From Alkalinema sp. FACHB-956 (lineage in GTDB: Bacteria > Cyanobacteriota > Cyanobacteriia > Leptolyngbyales > Leptolyngbyaceae), in assembly GCF_014697025.1 (NCBI RefSeq), contig NZ_JACJRC010000002.1:186001-250000 (forward strand): a stretch of DNA of 64,000 bases. Reading direction: 5' to 3'. Each line of letters opens with the position of its first letter. Within the stretch, counting starts at the first letter, position 1. The translations under genes were made by a program, and so were the position numbers. The notes beneath the pieces are model-generated. The model did not search any database. It saw only the letters and a program-made list of their open reading frames with translations, and had not been told where the DNA came from. Positions 44,001 to 52,971 of this stretch are shown piece by piece.

Positions 44001-44783
44001 TTACTCTTCCCACCACTGTTGTAGCGTGGATTCACTCCCCCCCGTGACGACGACTAGTTTGCGATCGCCTGACCCCGTAAATTCAAATCGGCAAAAGCCC
44101 ATTCCCGTACCAGAGCAGGAACTGACTTCGTCATAGCCCCGATCTCGCCAGGGTTTTGTTCCATCTTGGGGATTATCAGTAGTGGTCACAAGGGGTTGCC
44201 AACCCGCGTCCAGAATTAATTGACGGGCTTGCTCGTAGGTCATTTCTTTTTCTAGGGCCGGAATTTTCAGGGAGGTGGACTCCGGAGTGGACGGTTGATA
44301 AATCACCCAACCCTCTTTAGAACAGCTACCCACTTGTTCCCTAGATTTCATTGTGTTCAGGCACCAATGGCTATTCCCGTCATAAATCACGCCTTTCTTA
44401 ATGGCCGTTAATTCAGTAATCGATCGCCAAGGTTGCTCGCCTTCTTCATCGGTATAACGGTAGCGATCGCCCTCCACTTCTAGCCCTTGCCCGGTATGAC
44501 CAACGAGATAACGCCCGTCCAGAATCGCAGTAGATTGAGATTGTTCTGCTTGCTTGCCTTGGACGGTATTGGCCTGGGTAGTATTGCTCTGAGCAATGTT
44601 GTTTGCCTGGGATGAATTGTTCGGATTGTCGCTGGATGGGGACAATGGTTTGGCGACTGTCGTGCGATCGTTCGAGGGGGTCGATCGGTGATTTTCCAAA
44701 GCTGTATTGCTGTTGGCTGATTGATTGCAGCCCACCATAACGATGGCGATGGCAAAGCTAGTAGCTGTAATGAGGAGACGCAT
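44001..44783 (-). CDS. Lipoprotein of unknown function
   Basis: About 260 residues from ATG 44783. The start (MRLLITATSFAIAIVMVGCN) is a lipoprotein signal with lipobox VMVGC. Residues 20-85 are an Asn/Ser/Gln/Thr-rich tether. The folded part opens with GRYLVGHTGQGLEVEGDRYR and includes NSHWCLNTMKSREQVGSC and SSCSGTGMGFCRFEFTGSG, with five Cys that could form disulfides. The segment MTYEQARQLILDAGWQPLV resembles a PASTA-like or small helix-strand unit. It should be anchored to a membrane facing the periplasm. No family is recognised beyond that; ATG 44804 is an alternative start. Confidence 0.75.
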   Translation of the reverse strand: MRLLITATSFAIAIVMVGCNQSANSNTALENHRSTPSNDRTTVAKPLSPSSDNPNNSSQANNIAQSNTTQANTVQGKQAEQSQSTAILDGRYLVGHTGQGLEVEGDRYRYTDEEGEQPWRSITELTAIKKGVIYDGNSHWCLNTMKSREQVGSCSKEGWVIYQPSTPESTSLKIPALEKEMTYEQARQLILDAGWQPLVTTTDNPQDGTKPWRDRGYDEVSSCSGTGMGFCRFEFTGSGDRKLVVVTGGSESTLQQWWEE

Positions 44784-45050
44784 GGGAGGCAGGTTGATCA
44801 GCATCGGTTTACAGGGGAATCGGTGGGGAGTCTGGCGGGGATGAGGTTTCTGCGTTGATGAAGTTACTTCCCCTAGGTAAATTCCAACCCAATGAACTTA
44901 TGCGTGACTACCGAGGCTTCTCAGGTTTTCTGTCCTGCGGTAAGGCATTAGCTTGAGTCGCTGGGGATATAGGCTTGAGGCTGGGGATATAGTCAGTATG
45001 AACAATCTATTATGAATAATCTCCGTCCACGATACAGAATTCTTCGAGAA

Positions 45051-45509
45051 ATGCGATATTTACTGTTAACGGGAGCTTACGCGATCGCCTGTCTCTTCAG
45101 CCCATTCCCCGCGATCGCTCAATATGATGATGAGATTGATTGTGAAAAAACGCAGACCGATTTGGAAATCGTGATTTGTGCTGGACGATCGGAACAGCAA
45201 AGCTATCAAGCAATGCAGGCCGCCTATCAGAAGGTACAACAACAGTATCAGTCTCAAAACTACCAGTCTCAAAACTACCAGTCTCAAAACCACCAGTCTC
45301 AAAACGATCTGGCAGAAGGGTACCGCGAAAAGCGACTCAACTCTCTCATAGCATCTCAGAAGGCTTGGTTCGAATATCGCCAAGCGCACTGCAAATGGAT
45401 TGCTAGCAAACTGGGTGGCGGCTCCATGCAGCCAACTGCAGAAGTGACCTGTCAAGCGGAGTTAAATCAGCAACGCATGGCAGAACTCTTGCAAGATTTA
45501 GAAGACTAG
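45051..45509 (+). CDS. LprI/DUF1311-like exported protein with internal QSQN repeats
   Basis: About 152 residues from ATG 45051, giving a signal peptide (MRYLLLTGAYAIACLFSPFP); ATG 45012 would add 13 residues. The mature protein shows the DUF1311 pattern: IDCEKTQTDLEIVICAG at the start, QKAWFEYRQAHCKW later, and a final Cys. Four Cys should form two disulfides. DUF1311 includes the lysozyme inhibitor LprI of Mycobacterium, but many members have no known role. Between the conserved blocks lies an insertion of four [YH]QSQN units encoded by a 15-bp tandem repeat, which is not part of the domain and may vary among strains. Confidence 0.82.
   Translation: MRYLLLTGAYAIACLFSPFPAIAQYDDEIDCEKTQTDLEIVICAGRSEQQSYQAMQAAYQKVQQQYQSQNYQSQNYQSQNHQSQNDLAEGYREKRLNSLIASQKAWFEYRQAHCKWIASKLGGGSMQPTAEVTCQAELNQQRMAELLQDLED
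45246..45305 (+). repeat. In-frame 15-bp tandem repeat, four copies, inside the LprI-like gene
   Basis: TATCAGTCTCAAAAC (45246), TACCAGTCTCAAAAC (45261 and 45276), CACCAGTCTCAAAAC (45291). Units are multiples of three bases, so copy number changes keep the reading frame and add or remove [YH]QSQN. Confidence 0.95.
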
Positions 45510-45651
45510 AGCAGCGGCGTTTGCAACCGCTACGACAGCAGTATTCAGGTTAGTGACACAAGCTGACGATGGCAAAAACGACAACACTGTAGTAATACCC
45601 GAAGCAACATCCAGCATTGCACGGAAAGTGCTGGGAGGTAACATGGTATAG

Positions 45652-45696
45652 CCGATCGACGTACAGTACATCGACGTACAGCCGATCGACGTACAG
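45652..45696. repeat. 15-bp tandem repeat, three copies
   Basis: CCGATCGACGTACAG (45652), TACATCGACGTACAG (45667), CCGATCGACGTACAG (45682), followed by a partial copy. It lies 30 bases from the 3' end of hisA, between converging genes. Confidence 0.9.
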
Positions 45697-45727
45697 CACA
45701 TCGTAATCACTGTCCTAAATCACTGTT

Positions 45728-46501
45728 CTAAGCCAACGCAGAATTGCCGAAGTCTGGTGGAACATCCTGCCAGCGGCCATTTCCCACCGCTCGAATCGCT
45801 TCCTTCAGATCCACATCTCCGGTGTAGATGGCCCGACCCACGATCGCGCCAGTCACGCCCAAGGATTCCAGTCCCAGCAAATTTAATAGGTCCGTTACTG
45901 AACTCACGCCACCGGATGCAATGACCGGAATATTAATATTCGTCGCCAATTCCCGCAATGCGTCCAAGTTTGGGCCTTGTAGCGTCCCGTCGCGATGGAT
46001 GTCCGTGTAGATAATCGCCGCTGCACCCAATTTCGCCATCCGTTGCGCCAGGTCGATCGCCTCCACCTCCGACGTTTCTAGCCAACCCTTGGTTGCAACT
46101 TTGCCATTGCGTGCATCGATTCCCACAATGATTTGACCCGGAAATTCACCACACAAATCGCCCACCAGTTCCGGCTGTTCCACGGCCACAGTGCCCAGGA
46201 TTGCACTGCGTACCCCTAGGCCCAGCAAATCTGTGACCCGTGCCCGATCGCGCAAGCCGCCCCCCACCTGAACAGGGATTTCTAACGCCTGCACCACTTT
46301 TTCAATCACCGGCAAGTTAACCGGTTCCCCCGTTTTTGCGCCATCCAGATCCACCAGGTGTAATCGGGTTGCCCCTTGGTCTTGCCATTGCCGCGCCACC
46401 GCCACTGGATCTTCCCCAAACACCTGGGATTGGGCATAGTCCCCTTGGTACAACCGCACACAGTTACCACCCAACAGATCGATCGCGGGAATGACTTCCA
46501 T
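45728..46501 (-). CDS. hisA: HisA, phosphoribosylformimino-AICAR ribonucleotide isomerase
   Basis: 257 residues. It performs the Amadori isomerisation of ProFAR to PRFAR in histidine synthesis. The TIM-barrel start [20 protein letters not shown] holds the first catalytic Asp, and [17 protein letters not shown] the second. Phosphate-binding loops are [10 protein letters not shown] and [13 protein letters not shown], and the C-terminal [17 protein letters not shown] is typical. Normal length; ATG 46501. It is not in a his operon, as is common in cyanobacteria where his genes are scattered. Confidence 0.96.
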   Translation of the reverse strand: MEVIPAIDLLGGNCVRLYQGDYAQSQVFGEDPVAVARQWQDQGATRLHLVDLDGAKTGEPVNLPVIEKVVQALEIPVQVGGGLRDRARVTDLLGLGVRSAILGTVAVEQPELVGDLCGEFPGQIIVGIDARNGKVATKGWLETSEVEAIDLAQRMAKLGAAAIIYTDIHRDGTLQGPNLDALRELATNINIPVIASGGVSSVTDLLNLLGLESLGVTGAIVGRAIYTGDVDLKEAIRAVGNGRWQDVPPDFGNSALA

Positions 46502-46513
46502 AGCCTCAGTTCA

Positions 46514-46543
46514 AATAGGGTACAGGGTAATAGGGTACAGGGT
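46514..46543. repeat. 15-bp perfect tandem repeat, two copies, just upstream of hisA
   Basis: AATAGGGTACAGGGT at 46514-46528 and 46529-46543. The nearer copy begins 13 bases before the minus-strand hisA start, so it lies in the hisA leader. Confidence 0.88.
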
Positions 46544-46669
46544 TTGGGAACCGAGAGGTAGAGGTGAGTTTCTCAGCGATCTGTCGTGAGCGCGCGCACC
46601 GAAAATGGATACATGCATGGATACATACGATTTCCCCCAGAAATGCAGATTGCAGAGGAGTGCCGCCGC

Positions 46670-47332
46670 ATGGACAAAACCCTAATTGCTAACTTTGCCG
46701 CCGCACTACTGGCCATTGTGAACCCGATCGGGAACTTGCCGATTTTCATCAGTTACACCGCTGGGGAACGCCAAGGGGTACAACGGTGGCTAGCACTGTT
46801 TATTTCCGTAACCATCTTGGGTTTTCTACTCCTGTTTTTGCTGACAGGTACGACGATTCTGAAGTTCTTTGGCATTTCGATCGCGGCCTTTCGTATCGCA
46901 GGAGGAATCTTGTTGCTGCTGACGGGGATCGGGATGGTGCGTGGCCAGCAAATGCAACGTACCCACGAAATTGCGAATCAAGCTCAGTACGATGATTTAG
47001 TGGAAGCAGAGTCCGTCTATCGCAAAATTTTGATCCCACTGGGAATCCCCATTTTTGTTGGCCCCGGTTCCATCAGTACCGTTATTCTCTACGGTAGCCA
47101 AGCCCGCGATCGGCTCACGTTTTTGGCACTGATGGGCATCATTGTGGCCGTTGCCCTCTTTACACTGCTTGTGCTGATGGGCAGTCTCTGGACGCGCAGG
47201 GTGCTGGGTAAGTTTGGCTTAGACATCGCAACTCGGATACTCGGCTTATTTCTTGCTGCGATCGGGGTGCAGTTCATCCTCAGCGGGCTCGCCGACGCCA
47301 CCGTAAACTTCATCAGTCCCGATATTCAATAG
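46670..47332 (+). CDS. MarC-family integral membrane protein
   Basis: About 220 residues from ATG 46670, chosen for the GAGGAG nine bases upstream; earlier in-frame starts at 46586 onward lack support. Six membrane helices are visible, beginning LIANFAAALLAIVNPIGNLP, the family hallmark (NPIGNxP), mirrored later by KILIPLGIPIFVGPGSISTV. The hydrophilic middle loop (RTHEIANQAQYDDLVEAES) is cytoplasmic or periplasmic. Members include MarC and E. coli YhgN/YchE; transport is suspected but the substrate is unknown. It is divergent from hisA. Confidence 0.88.
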   Translation: MDKTLIANFAAALLAIVNPIGNLPIFISYTAGERQGVQRWLALFISVTILGFLLLFLLTGTTILKFFGISIAAFRIAGGILLLLTGIGMVRGQQMQRTHEIANQAQYDDLVEAESVYRKILIPLGIPIFVGPGSISTVILYGSQARDRLTFLALMGIIVAVALFTLLVLMGSLWTRRVLGKFGLDIATRILGLFLAAIGVQFILSGLADATVNFISPDIQ

Positions 47333-47658
47333 AAGATCCCTGACCGTTACATCCCTGACTAGAGATCCAACAAATTCGCAGATCCAACAAATCCGCGAGG
47401 TCACCGATCTGCCCCTATAATTTTCTTTATAAACTTGAACAATTGCTGACATTAATTAAATTAATCAAAAGTTTTTAAGGTCTCTTGGCAAAGGGCGTCA
47501 AGATGAACCAGGCGTAACCATTGCAGGAATTTGGGCAAAATCCACTTCAGGCTTGCCATCGGTTTTGTGCTGCCCAAATGATCTCCACGCTACGCTTTTA
47601 CAGGGATTTATGACATACAATTGCAGGCAACTCGTGTTCTGCCGCTTAGGGGTTTTCT
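47333..47658. other. Intergenic region upstream of the GH57 gene
   Basis: About 325 bases. GATCCAACAAAT occurs twice near 47362 and 47380. A TATAAT at 47416-47421 could be a -10 box but lacks a good -35. No gene was seen. Confidence 0.45.
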
Positions 47659-49248
47659 ATGAGCATCGGATATGTCGCGCTCGTCCTCCACGCCCATTTA
47701 CCATTTGTGCGGCACCCTGAGAGTGACTTTGTTCTTGAGGAAGAATGGCTCTACGAAGCCATTACCGAAACCTACATTCCTCTGATTCAAGCATTTGAGG
47801 GGCTGAAACGGGATGGGGTGGAGTTTAAGCTGACCATGAGTATGACACCGCCCCTGGTGTCGATGCTATTGGATCCGTTGTTGCAGGAGCGCTACGACGA
47901 GCATTTAGCGACGCTGGAAGAATTAGCGGAACTAGAGATCGATCGCCACAAGCACAACGGCCACATGAAATATTTGGCGGAGTACTACGCCAACGAATTC
48001 CATCAAGTTCGGTTGATTTGGGAAAAATACGATCGCAATCTCGTTCAAGCATTTAAGCAATTCCAAGACTCCAATAACCTGGAAATCATCACCTGCGGAG
48101 CTACCCACGGCTATCTCCCGCTGATGAAAATGTATCCCCAAGCCGTTTGGGCCCAGCTCAATGTGGCCTGTGAGCACTATGAAGAAACCTTTGGTCGGGC
48201 ACCGAAGGGGATCTGGTTGCCGGAATGCGCCTACTACGAAGGTCTGGAGCGGATGCTCGCGGATACGGGTTTGCGCTACTTCCTCACCGATGGCCATGGC
48301 ATTCTCTACGGACGACCCCGGCCTCGCTTTGGCACCTATGCGCCTATCTTCACGGAAACTGGAGTGGCAGCCTTTGGGCGCGACCATGAGTCGTCCCAAC
48401 AGGTATGGTCGTCGGAGGTGGGGTATCCCGGTGCTGTGGAGTACCGCGAGTTCTACCGTGACCTGGGCTGGGATGCGGAGTACGAATACATCAAGCCCTA
48501 CATCATGCCCAACGGTCAACGTAAGAATGTGGGGATCAAGTACCACAAGATTACGGGTAAGGGCCTGGGACTGAGCGATAAAGCGCTATACGATCCCTAC
48601 TGGGCCCGGGAAAAGGCAGCGGAACATGCGGGTAACTTCATGCAAAACCGTCAGCAGCAGCTCTCTCACCTGCATGGCATGATGCACCGTAAGCCGATCG
48701 TGGTTTCCCCCTACGATGCGGAACTGTTTGGCCACTGGTGGTATGAAGGCCCCTGGTTTATTGACTACTTCATGCGCAAATCTTGGTTTGACCAAAATAC
48801 CTATGAAGTGACCCACCTAGCTGACTATCTGCGGAGCAACCCCACCCAACAGGTGGTGCGTCCCTCCCAGTCCAGTTGGGGGTACAAGGGCTTCCACGAA
48901 TATTGGTTAAATGAAACCAACGCTTGGATCTATCCCCACTTGCACAAGGCGGCTGAGCGCATGATCGATATCTCCCGGATGGAGCCGATCGATGAATTGC
49001 AATGGCGAGCGTTGAACCAAGCAGCCCGGGAGTTGCTCTTGGCACAATCCTCTGACTGGGCCTTCATTATGCGGACGGGAACGATGGTGCCCTATGCTGT
49101 GCGTCGCACGAAGTCCCACCTCCAGCGCTTCCATAAGCTGTACGACGATCTCCGGGAAGATAAGGTCGATTCGGGTTGGTTGGAAAAAGTTGAAGCGATC
49201 GATAATATTTTCCCCAACATTAACTATCGGGTCTATCGTCCGCTCTAG
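47659..49248 (+). CDS. Family GH57 1,4-alpha-glucan branching enzyme
   Basis: 529 residues, the usual length for GH57 branching enzymes. It cuts an alpha-1,4 chain and re-attaches it as an alpha-1,6 branch in glycogen-type polymers. Motifs: ALVLHAHLPFVRHPE at the N terminus, ITCGATHGYLPL, the nucleophile Glu in KGIWLPECAYYEGLERM, and the acid/base Asp in VSPYDAELFGHWWYEGP. The final helical domain (DUF1957 C-terminal type) ends ERMIDISRMEPIDELQWRAL and onward. Cyanobacteria usually also have a GH13 GlgB, which is not in this window. It is transcribed alone and followed by a strong terminator. Confidence 0.93.
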   Translation: MSIGYVALVLHAHLPFVRHPESDFVLEEEWLYEAITETYIPLIQAFEGLKRDGVEFKLTMSMTPPLVSMLLDPLLQERYDEHLATLEELAELEIDRHKHNGHMKYLAEYYANEFHQVRLIWEKYDRNLVQAFKQFQDSNNLEIITCGATHGYLPLMKMYPQAVWAQLNVACEHYEETFGRAPKGIWLPECAYYEGLERMLADTGLRYFLTDGHGILYGRPRPRFGTYAPIFTETGVAAFGRDHESSQQVWSSEVGYPGAVEYREFYRDLGWDAEYEYIKPYIMPNGQRKNVGIKYHKITGKGLGLSDKALYDPYWAREKAAEHAGNFMQNRQQQLSHLHGMMHRKPIVVSPYDAELFGHWWYEGPWFIDYFMRKSWFDQNTYEVTHLADYLRSNPTQQVVRPSQSSWGYKGFHEYWLNETNAWIYPHLHKAAERMIDISRMEPIDELQWRALNQAARELLLAQSSDWAFIMRTGTMVPYAVRRTKSHLQRFHKLYDDLREDKVDSGWLEKVEAIDNIFPNINYRVYRPL

Positions 49249-49383
49249 GGTTGCTAGGGCACAGGAGCAACTGAGCGATTTAGCGCCAGAGCGATTTTAG
49301 CCAGCTTCAGAGCGTTTAAGCTTCAGGTTCCCTGGATACCCTTTCCCGTTGGACTGCCCAAAGATTCTCCAATAGGTGTGCTC

Positions 49384-49420
49384 TTCCTGTCGATCGTTGA
49401 TGATCGACAGGAATTTTTTT
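49384..49420 (+). terminator. Intrinsic terminator after the GH57 gene
   Basis: TTCCTGTCGATC pairs perfectly with GATCGACAGGAA across a 6-base loop (GTTGAT) and is followed by seven T. It lies 136 bases after the stop codon. Confidence 0.92.
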
Positions 49421-49495
49421 CTCAGGTTGAGGGATCGAACTCTCGTGCCTAGTCTGTGCTTAGCCTGGATGACCTAGTGATTTCAGATCGATGAC

Positions 49496-50131
49496 TTAGC
49501 TGGGCTGCCAAATTAGCTTTAGTTTTTTGAGCTTGCCCAACACTTGTTTAACAGGAGAACGCTTCTGGCGGTTTTTAATGACCCGCGCCGGATTCCCCAC
49601 CGCAACGGAATAGGGCGGAATATTGCGTGTCACGATCGCCCCGGCTCCAATCACACTATGGGAGCCAATTTCCACGCCATCAACAATGGTGACACCCGAT
49701 CCAATCCACACATCATCCCCGATCGTGATGCCCTTAAAGGTCAGCGGTTGTTGATGGATGGGGGTATCGAGTTGGCCAAAACTATGGTTAAAGCCCAAAA
49801 TCGACGTGTGGCCGCCAATCCGCACACCATTTCCCAGGGTGACTTTCCCTCGCACTACGGCCGCAACATTAATTGAGCAATGGTTGCCCATTTTGACCGT
49901 ATGGCTGATGTGGGCATGGGCTGCAATGTAACATCCTTCCCCCATTTCTAGGGAATCCGGAAAAACCCCTGCTAGCTGGGAGACAAAACACTGGGAACCC
50001 AATTTGATGCGGCCTTGGGCTGCAAGCTGTGCTTGCCATTCAAGCTGCTCACTTTTTTCCGCAGGGGTTGCCTGGGGCCAAAATGACCAAGGTTCAAAAT
50101 CAAAACGATAGGTCTCTGGGGAAATTGCCAT
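49496..50131 (-). CDS. Hexapeptide-repeat (left-handed beta-helix) acyltransferase
   Basis: About 211 residues from ATG 50131 (ATG 50149 is an alternative). Hexapeptide repeats run from about residue 55 to 185, including YIAAHAHISHTVKMGNHCSI and ITIGDDVWIGSGVTIVDGVE then IGAGAIVTRNIPPYSVAVGN. The catalytic His of the acetyltransferase class is likely in ILGFNHSFG. The end PARVIKNR is the common tail of maltose/galactoside O-acetyltransferases and related sugar or xenobiotic acetyltransferases. It works as a trimer in the family. The acceptor is unknown; no polysaccharide gene is adjacent. Confidence 0.88.
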   Translation of the reverse strand: MAISPETYRFDFEPWSFWPQATPAEKSEQLEWQAQLAAQGRIKLGSQCFVSQLAGVFPDSLEMGEGCYIAAHAHISHTVKMGNHCSINVAAVVRGKVTLGNGVRIGGHTSILGFNHSFGQLDTPIHQQPLTFKGITIGDDVWIGSGVTIVDGVEIGSHSVIGAGAIVTRNIPPYSVAVGNPARVIKNRQKRSPVKQVLGKLKKLKLIWQPS

Positions 50132-50280
50132 GAACTTGCCTGAAATCAAAGGGCATTGATGGCAGTGTTCCCGCAGAGATCGGTAGACTAACGCTGCGAG
50201 AAGCCCCTGGGTTTAGCTTGACTGGCTCTAGCTCAGCAAAGCTAACTCAGAAAAAGCTGAAAAATTACAAACTTAAAAAA

Positions 50281-50352
50281 TGGGTGACCTGGGATTCGAA
50301 CCCAGAACCAGCGGATTAAGAGTCCGATGCGCTACCATTGCGCCAGTCACCC
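50281..50352 (-). tRNA. tRNA-Lys (CTT anticodon)
   Basis: On the minus strand: acceptor GGGTGAC/GTCACCC, D arm GCGC-AATGGTA-GCGC, anticodon loop CTCTTAA (CTT), T arm CTGGG-TTCGAAT-CCCAG and discriminator A. CCA is not encoded. The first anticodon-stem pair is a T-C mismatch; all other stems are complete. Confidence 0.95.
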
Positions 50353-50683
50353 TTGCACGTATTCTACTGTAGCAGATCTTATCAACCCTGCAAATGGTTT
50401 TTCTGAGACAGGTTGTAATCAACACGGTATCTGCACCATATCCCTACCATATCCGTAGATTTCCAGGCTTGAATGATCCACAGATAGATTATCCCGCAGC
50501 CGTTTTGAGGGCAGAGTTCACGAAATACCCCGATCGAGGGGGCGATCAAGTGCAAAGAATTCTATCAGGATCCTGGTAATATCCGTGAAATTACGGTGAA
50601 CCATGATATTTTTTAGATTCAGTAGATTCCTGGTTATCCAGGTTAAACTGATTGTGTAGAGATGCAATGACTCCCTACAACTT
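50353..50683. other. Intergenic region upstream of a small plus-strand gene
   Basis: About 330 bases. CCATATCC occurs twice near 50437 and 50448. It should hold the tRNA-Lys promoter (minus strand) but clear boxes were not found. Nothing coding was seen. Confidence 0.4.
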
Positions 50684-50989
50684 ATGAGTTTTTTGCCGAA
50701 TCGTTCCGCGACCGTTGCCAGTCCCCAGAATCCCTCCTGCTCTGTGACTTCAGTGGCTCCCTTAGAAGTTGGCGGTGCTTTTGATTCATTGGTCAATTTG
50801 GAAGAACTCCTTCCCGATGTGGATTGGCCAGAGGTTCTGACAGCAACCTGGGGGTTACCCCATGAAGAATTGCCCCAACCACTGCATTCGTCACCTTTGC
50901 ACTCCTCCCCTACGCCTTCATCCATTGCCCAACCTTGGTTCCATCGGGTGCGATCGGTGTTACGGTCTTTTCGCATAGGCACCCCCTAG
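50684..50989 (+). CDS. Small protein of unknown function (coding status uncertain)
   Basis: 101 residues from ATG 50684. The middle part, EVGGAFDSLVNLEELLPDVD then WPEVLTATWGLPHEELP, reads like a short acidic helical segment. The rest is Ser/Pro-rich, and the tail is basic (PWFHRVRSVLRSFRIGTP). A longer open frame on the opposite strand (50518-50982) is compositionally odd and is not favoured. No family is recognised. Confidence 0.4.
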   Translation: MSFLPNRSATVASPQNPSCSVTSVAPLEVGGAFDSLVNLEELLPDVDWPEVLTATWGLPHEELPQPLHSSPLHSSPTPSSIAQPWFHRVRSVLRSFRIGTP

Positions 50990-51155
50990 CAGAGAAATCA
51001 CCCAGTCAGTCGTGTCCCCTCGGCTATTTTTCAGGTTTTTTCTCAAGTTCTTTGAGCGCGTTTCTCAGATTCCCCCTGGCAACTCAGGCTTCTCTGGCAA
51101 TTTAGATTTCCTGGGCAGTCTTGTTCTTTGGCAACTAGGGCGAGGCAATTGACTG

Positions 51156-51188
51156 AATCACCCTGGAATCACCCTGGCATCACCCTAG
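51156..51188. repeat. 11-bp tandem repeat, three copies
   Basis: AATCACCCTGG (51156, 51167) and CATCACCCTAG (51178). It ends eight bases before the stop of the minus-strand HAD gene. Confidence 0.88.
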
Positions 51189-51196
51189 TTGCTGCT

Positions 51197-51904
51197 CTAT
51201 GGTTCGGTTGTTCCGTGATCCCCCTCCAACCAAAACCATAGGTTCCTCGCAGTAAAATCGTTAATCACTAAGCTAGCGCCCAACTGGGTCAACTGTTGCG
51301 AACTGTGGGTTGAAGTGATTCCGATCGTGCCCAGTCCAGCCGCAACGGCGGAGCGAATCCCAGAAGGGGAGTCTTCAAAGGCGATCGCTTGCTGCGGTCG
51401 TAATCCCAATTGATACAGTGCCTCTTTGTAAGGCGTCGGATCGGGTTTGCCAATTCCAATCTCCTCCGAAAGAATAACAGGTTGAAAGCTACGGTCAAGC
51501 TGCAAGACTTGCAAAATATAATCTACGTTCTCGCGTGGTGCATTAGTCACCAGGGCCTGTGCTAACCCTTGCGTTTCTGCCCATTGGATGAGCGATCGCA
51601 CTCCTGCTAAGGGTTCTAAAGCCACCGCCCGCTCCCGGAATTTTGCTTCTTTGCGATCGGCGAATTGTTGGCCCTCTACAACGGAGAACTGGGGCAATAG
51701 ATCAGCAACGATGTCGGGATTGAGTCGCCCACTAATACGACGCTGATAAAACGCTTCATCAATTTCAATGCCGAATTCCTGCAAACAGTCCTGCCAAGCA
51801 AGGAAATGTAAGGGATCGGTATTGGCTAAGGTGCCATCGAGATCGTAGAGAATAGCGGCGAGATGGGTACGATCGGGCAGTGAGGGATGGGGAGTGGGCA
51901 TCAT
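51197..51904 (-). CDS. HAD-superfamily phosphatase / beta-phosphoglucomutase-like
   Basis: 235 residues. HAD motif I is LYDLDGTLANTDP (nucleophile and acid Asp), motif II is ALVTNAPRENV, motif III Lys is in GIGKPDPTPY, and motif IV is AIAFEDSPSGIRSA. The cap domain (about residues 25-95) is of the subfamily IA type, like beta-phosphoglucomutase and phosphoglycolate phosphatase. The substrate is likely a sugar phosphate or glycolate phosphate. It lies 44 bases downstream of the RNase D-like gene on the same strand, so the two are probably co-transcribed. Confidence 0.88.
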   Translation of the reverse strand: MMPTPHPSLPDRTHLAAILYDLDGTLANTDPLHFLAWQDCLQEFGIEIDEAFYQRRISGRLNPDIVADLLPQFSVVEGQQFADRKEAKFRERAVALEPLAGVRSLIQWAETQGLAQALVTNAPRENVDYILQVLQLDRSFQPVILSEEIGIGKPDPTPYKEALYQLGLRPQQAIAFEDSPSGIRSAVAAGLGTIGITSTHSSQQLTQLGASLVINDFTARNLWFWLEGDHGTTEP

Positions 51905-51948
51905 GGGAACGTTGGGGGGAGTAGGAGTTGGGCGGATTAGTGCTCAAA

Positions 51949-52578
51949 TTAGTGCTCAAATAGGTTTTGATATTGCAACAAGTCCAACTTTGTAAAGGTT
52001 GGTAGGCACCCAAAACATTCTTCTGCTAGGGCGAGGCGATCTTCGCGGGTCAGCATTTCGATTAGTTTTTCCCGCGCTGGAATCAGGAACCGTACATCAT
52101 TTGCGGCGTAGCGGAGTTGGGTTTCGCTCAGGTTGGCTGCATTGCCCCAGTCGGAACTTTGGGCGGTTTTATCCAATTCCACACCCACCACTTCTTGCAG
52201 TAGATCCTTAAGGCCATGTTTGGGGGAGTAGGTGCGGGCCAGTTTGCTGGCAATTTTGGTGCAAAAAATGGGATTGACCTCGATCGCTAAATGGTGCCAG
52301 AGGGTTGTGATGTCAAAGCGAGCAAAGTGGAAAATTTTGGTAATCCCTGGATTTTCTAGCAATTGTTTCAGGTTGGGAGCAGCGGTTTGGCCCTTGGCAA
52401 TGCGGATCACGGTCACCCGATCGTGGCTGTCACAGAGTTGGACAAGACAGAGGCGATCGCGCAGGGGCAGCAATCCCATCGTTTCGGTATCAATCGCAAG
52501 GGCCGCTTCCTGAAGATATTCATTCAGGCGATCGGTGGACAAATCTTCGTCAAAAATCTGAAAGTCTAAGGCATCCAT
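51949..52578 (-). CDS. RNase D-like 3'-5' exonuclease (DEDDy)
   Basis: 209 residues, the exonuclease domain only, with no HRDC domain. DEDD motifs: Exo I AIDTETMGLLPLRDRLC, Exo II KIFHFARFDITTLWHHL, Exo III TQLRYAANDVRFLIPA (with the Tyr of the DEDDy class). It should trim RNA 3' ends, for example of tRNA precursors; short forms of this kind are widespread in cyanobacteria. Starts at ATG 52578 and is followed by the HAD gene. Confidence 0.9.
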   Translation of the reverse strand: MDALDFQIFDEDLSTDRLNEYLQEAALAIDTETMGLLPLRDRLCLVQLCDSHDRVTVIRIAKGQTAAPNLKQLLENPGITKIFHFARFDITTLWHHLAIEVNPIFCTKIASKLARTYSPKHGLKDLLQEVVGVELDKTAQSSDWGNAANLSETQLRYAANDVRFLIPAREKLIEMLTREDRLALAEECFGCLPTFTKLDLLQYQNLFEH

Positions 52579-52971
52579 GGATATCCGTTCCCATTTAATC
52601 GCTGGTCGTCAGTGTATCAAGCGTTTCCCCCAATTTCTACAGGAGTCCAATTTCTACCAACAGAGTTGAATCTCTCCGTAGCTTCACGGAACGTGGATTT
52701 GTGTAAAGCTTGGGTTAAAAAGAATACCTAGAAAATGACGTTGCCAATAGGGGCGATTAATATAGGGAATATACGGAACGAGCTATACTGAAACTCTATT
52801 GAAACACTCCTACTTCAGTGTTCCTTCCCAGGTTAGCTGAGGTTTATCGGATTTCTCCAGAAACTCTATGGTGAGATGGTCAGATGTGATCCTCTCTCAG
52901 GACATCAAACATAAGGTGCAATCGGGGGCTAGGAACTTATCCATAGCCCTTATTTTTTTGCTTCTGTTGCC
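52579..52971. other. Intergenic region between RNase D-like and FTR1 genes
   Basis: About 390 bases, both flanking genes on the minus strand. The RNase D promoter should be at its left end. A TTATCCATA (52943) resembles a DnaA box but is alone. No gene or clear terminator was seen. Confidence 0.45.

Noticed and set aside
45498-45710. Minus-strand frame of 70 codons with CTSIG repeats
   Set aside because: The repeated peptide is just a translation of the 15-bp tandem repeat; the rest does not look like a protein and the frame overlaps the end of the LprI-like gene.
50518-50982. 154-codon minus-strand frame opposite the small plus-strand gene
   Set aside because: Its composition (Ser/Gly/Lys-rich, irregular) reads like the antisense of the plus-strand frame and of spacer; the plus-strand frame has a better start and a more protein-like core.
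52940-52955. TTATCCATA as a DnaA box and possible origin
   Set aside because: A single near-match with no cluster of boxes and no AT-rich unwinding region or dnaA/dnaN gene nearby.
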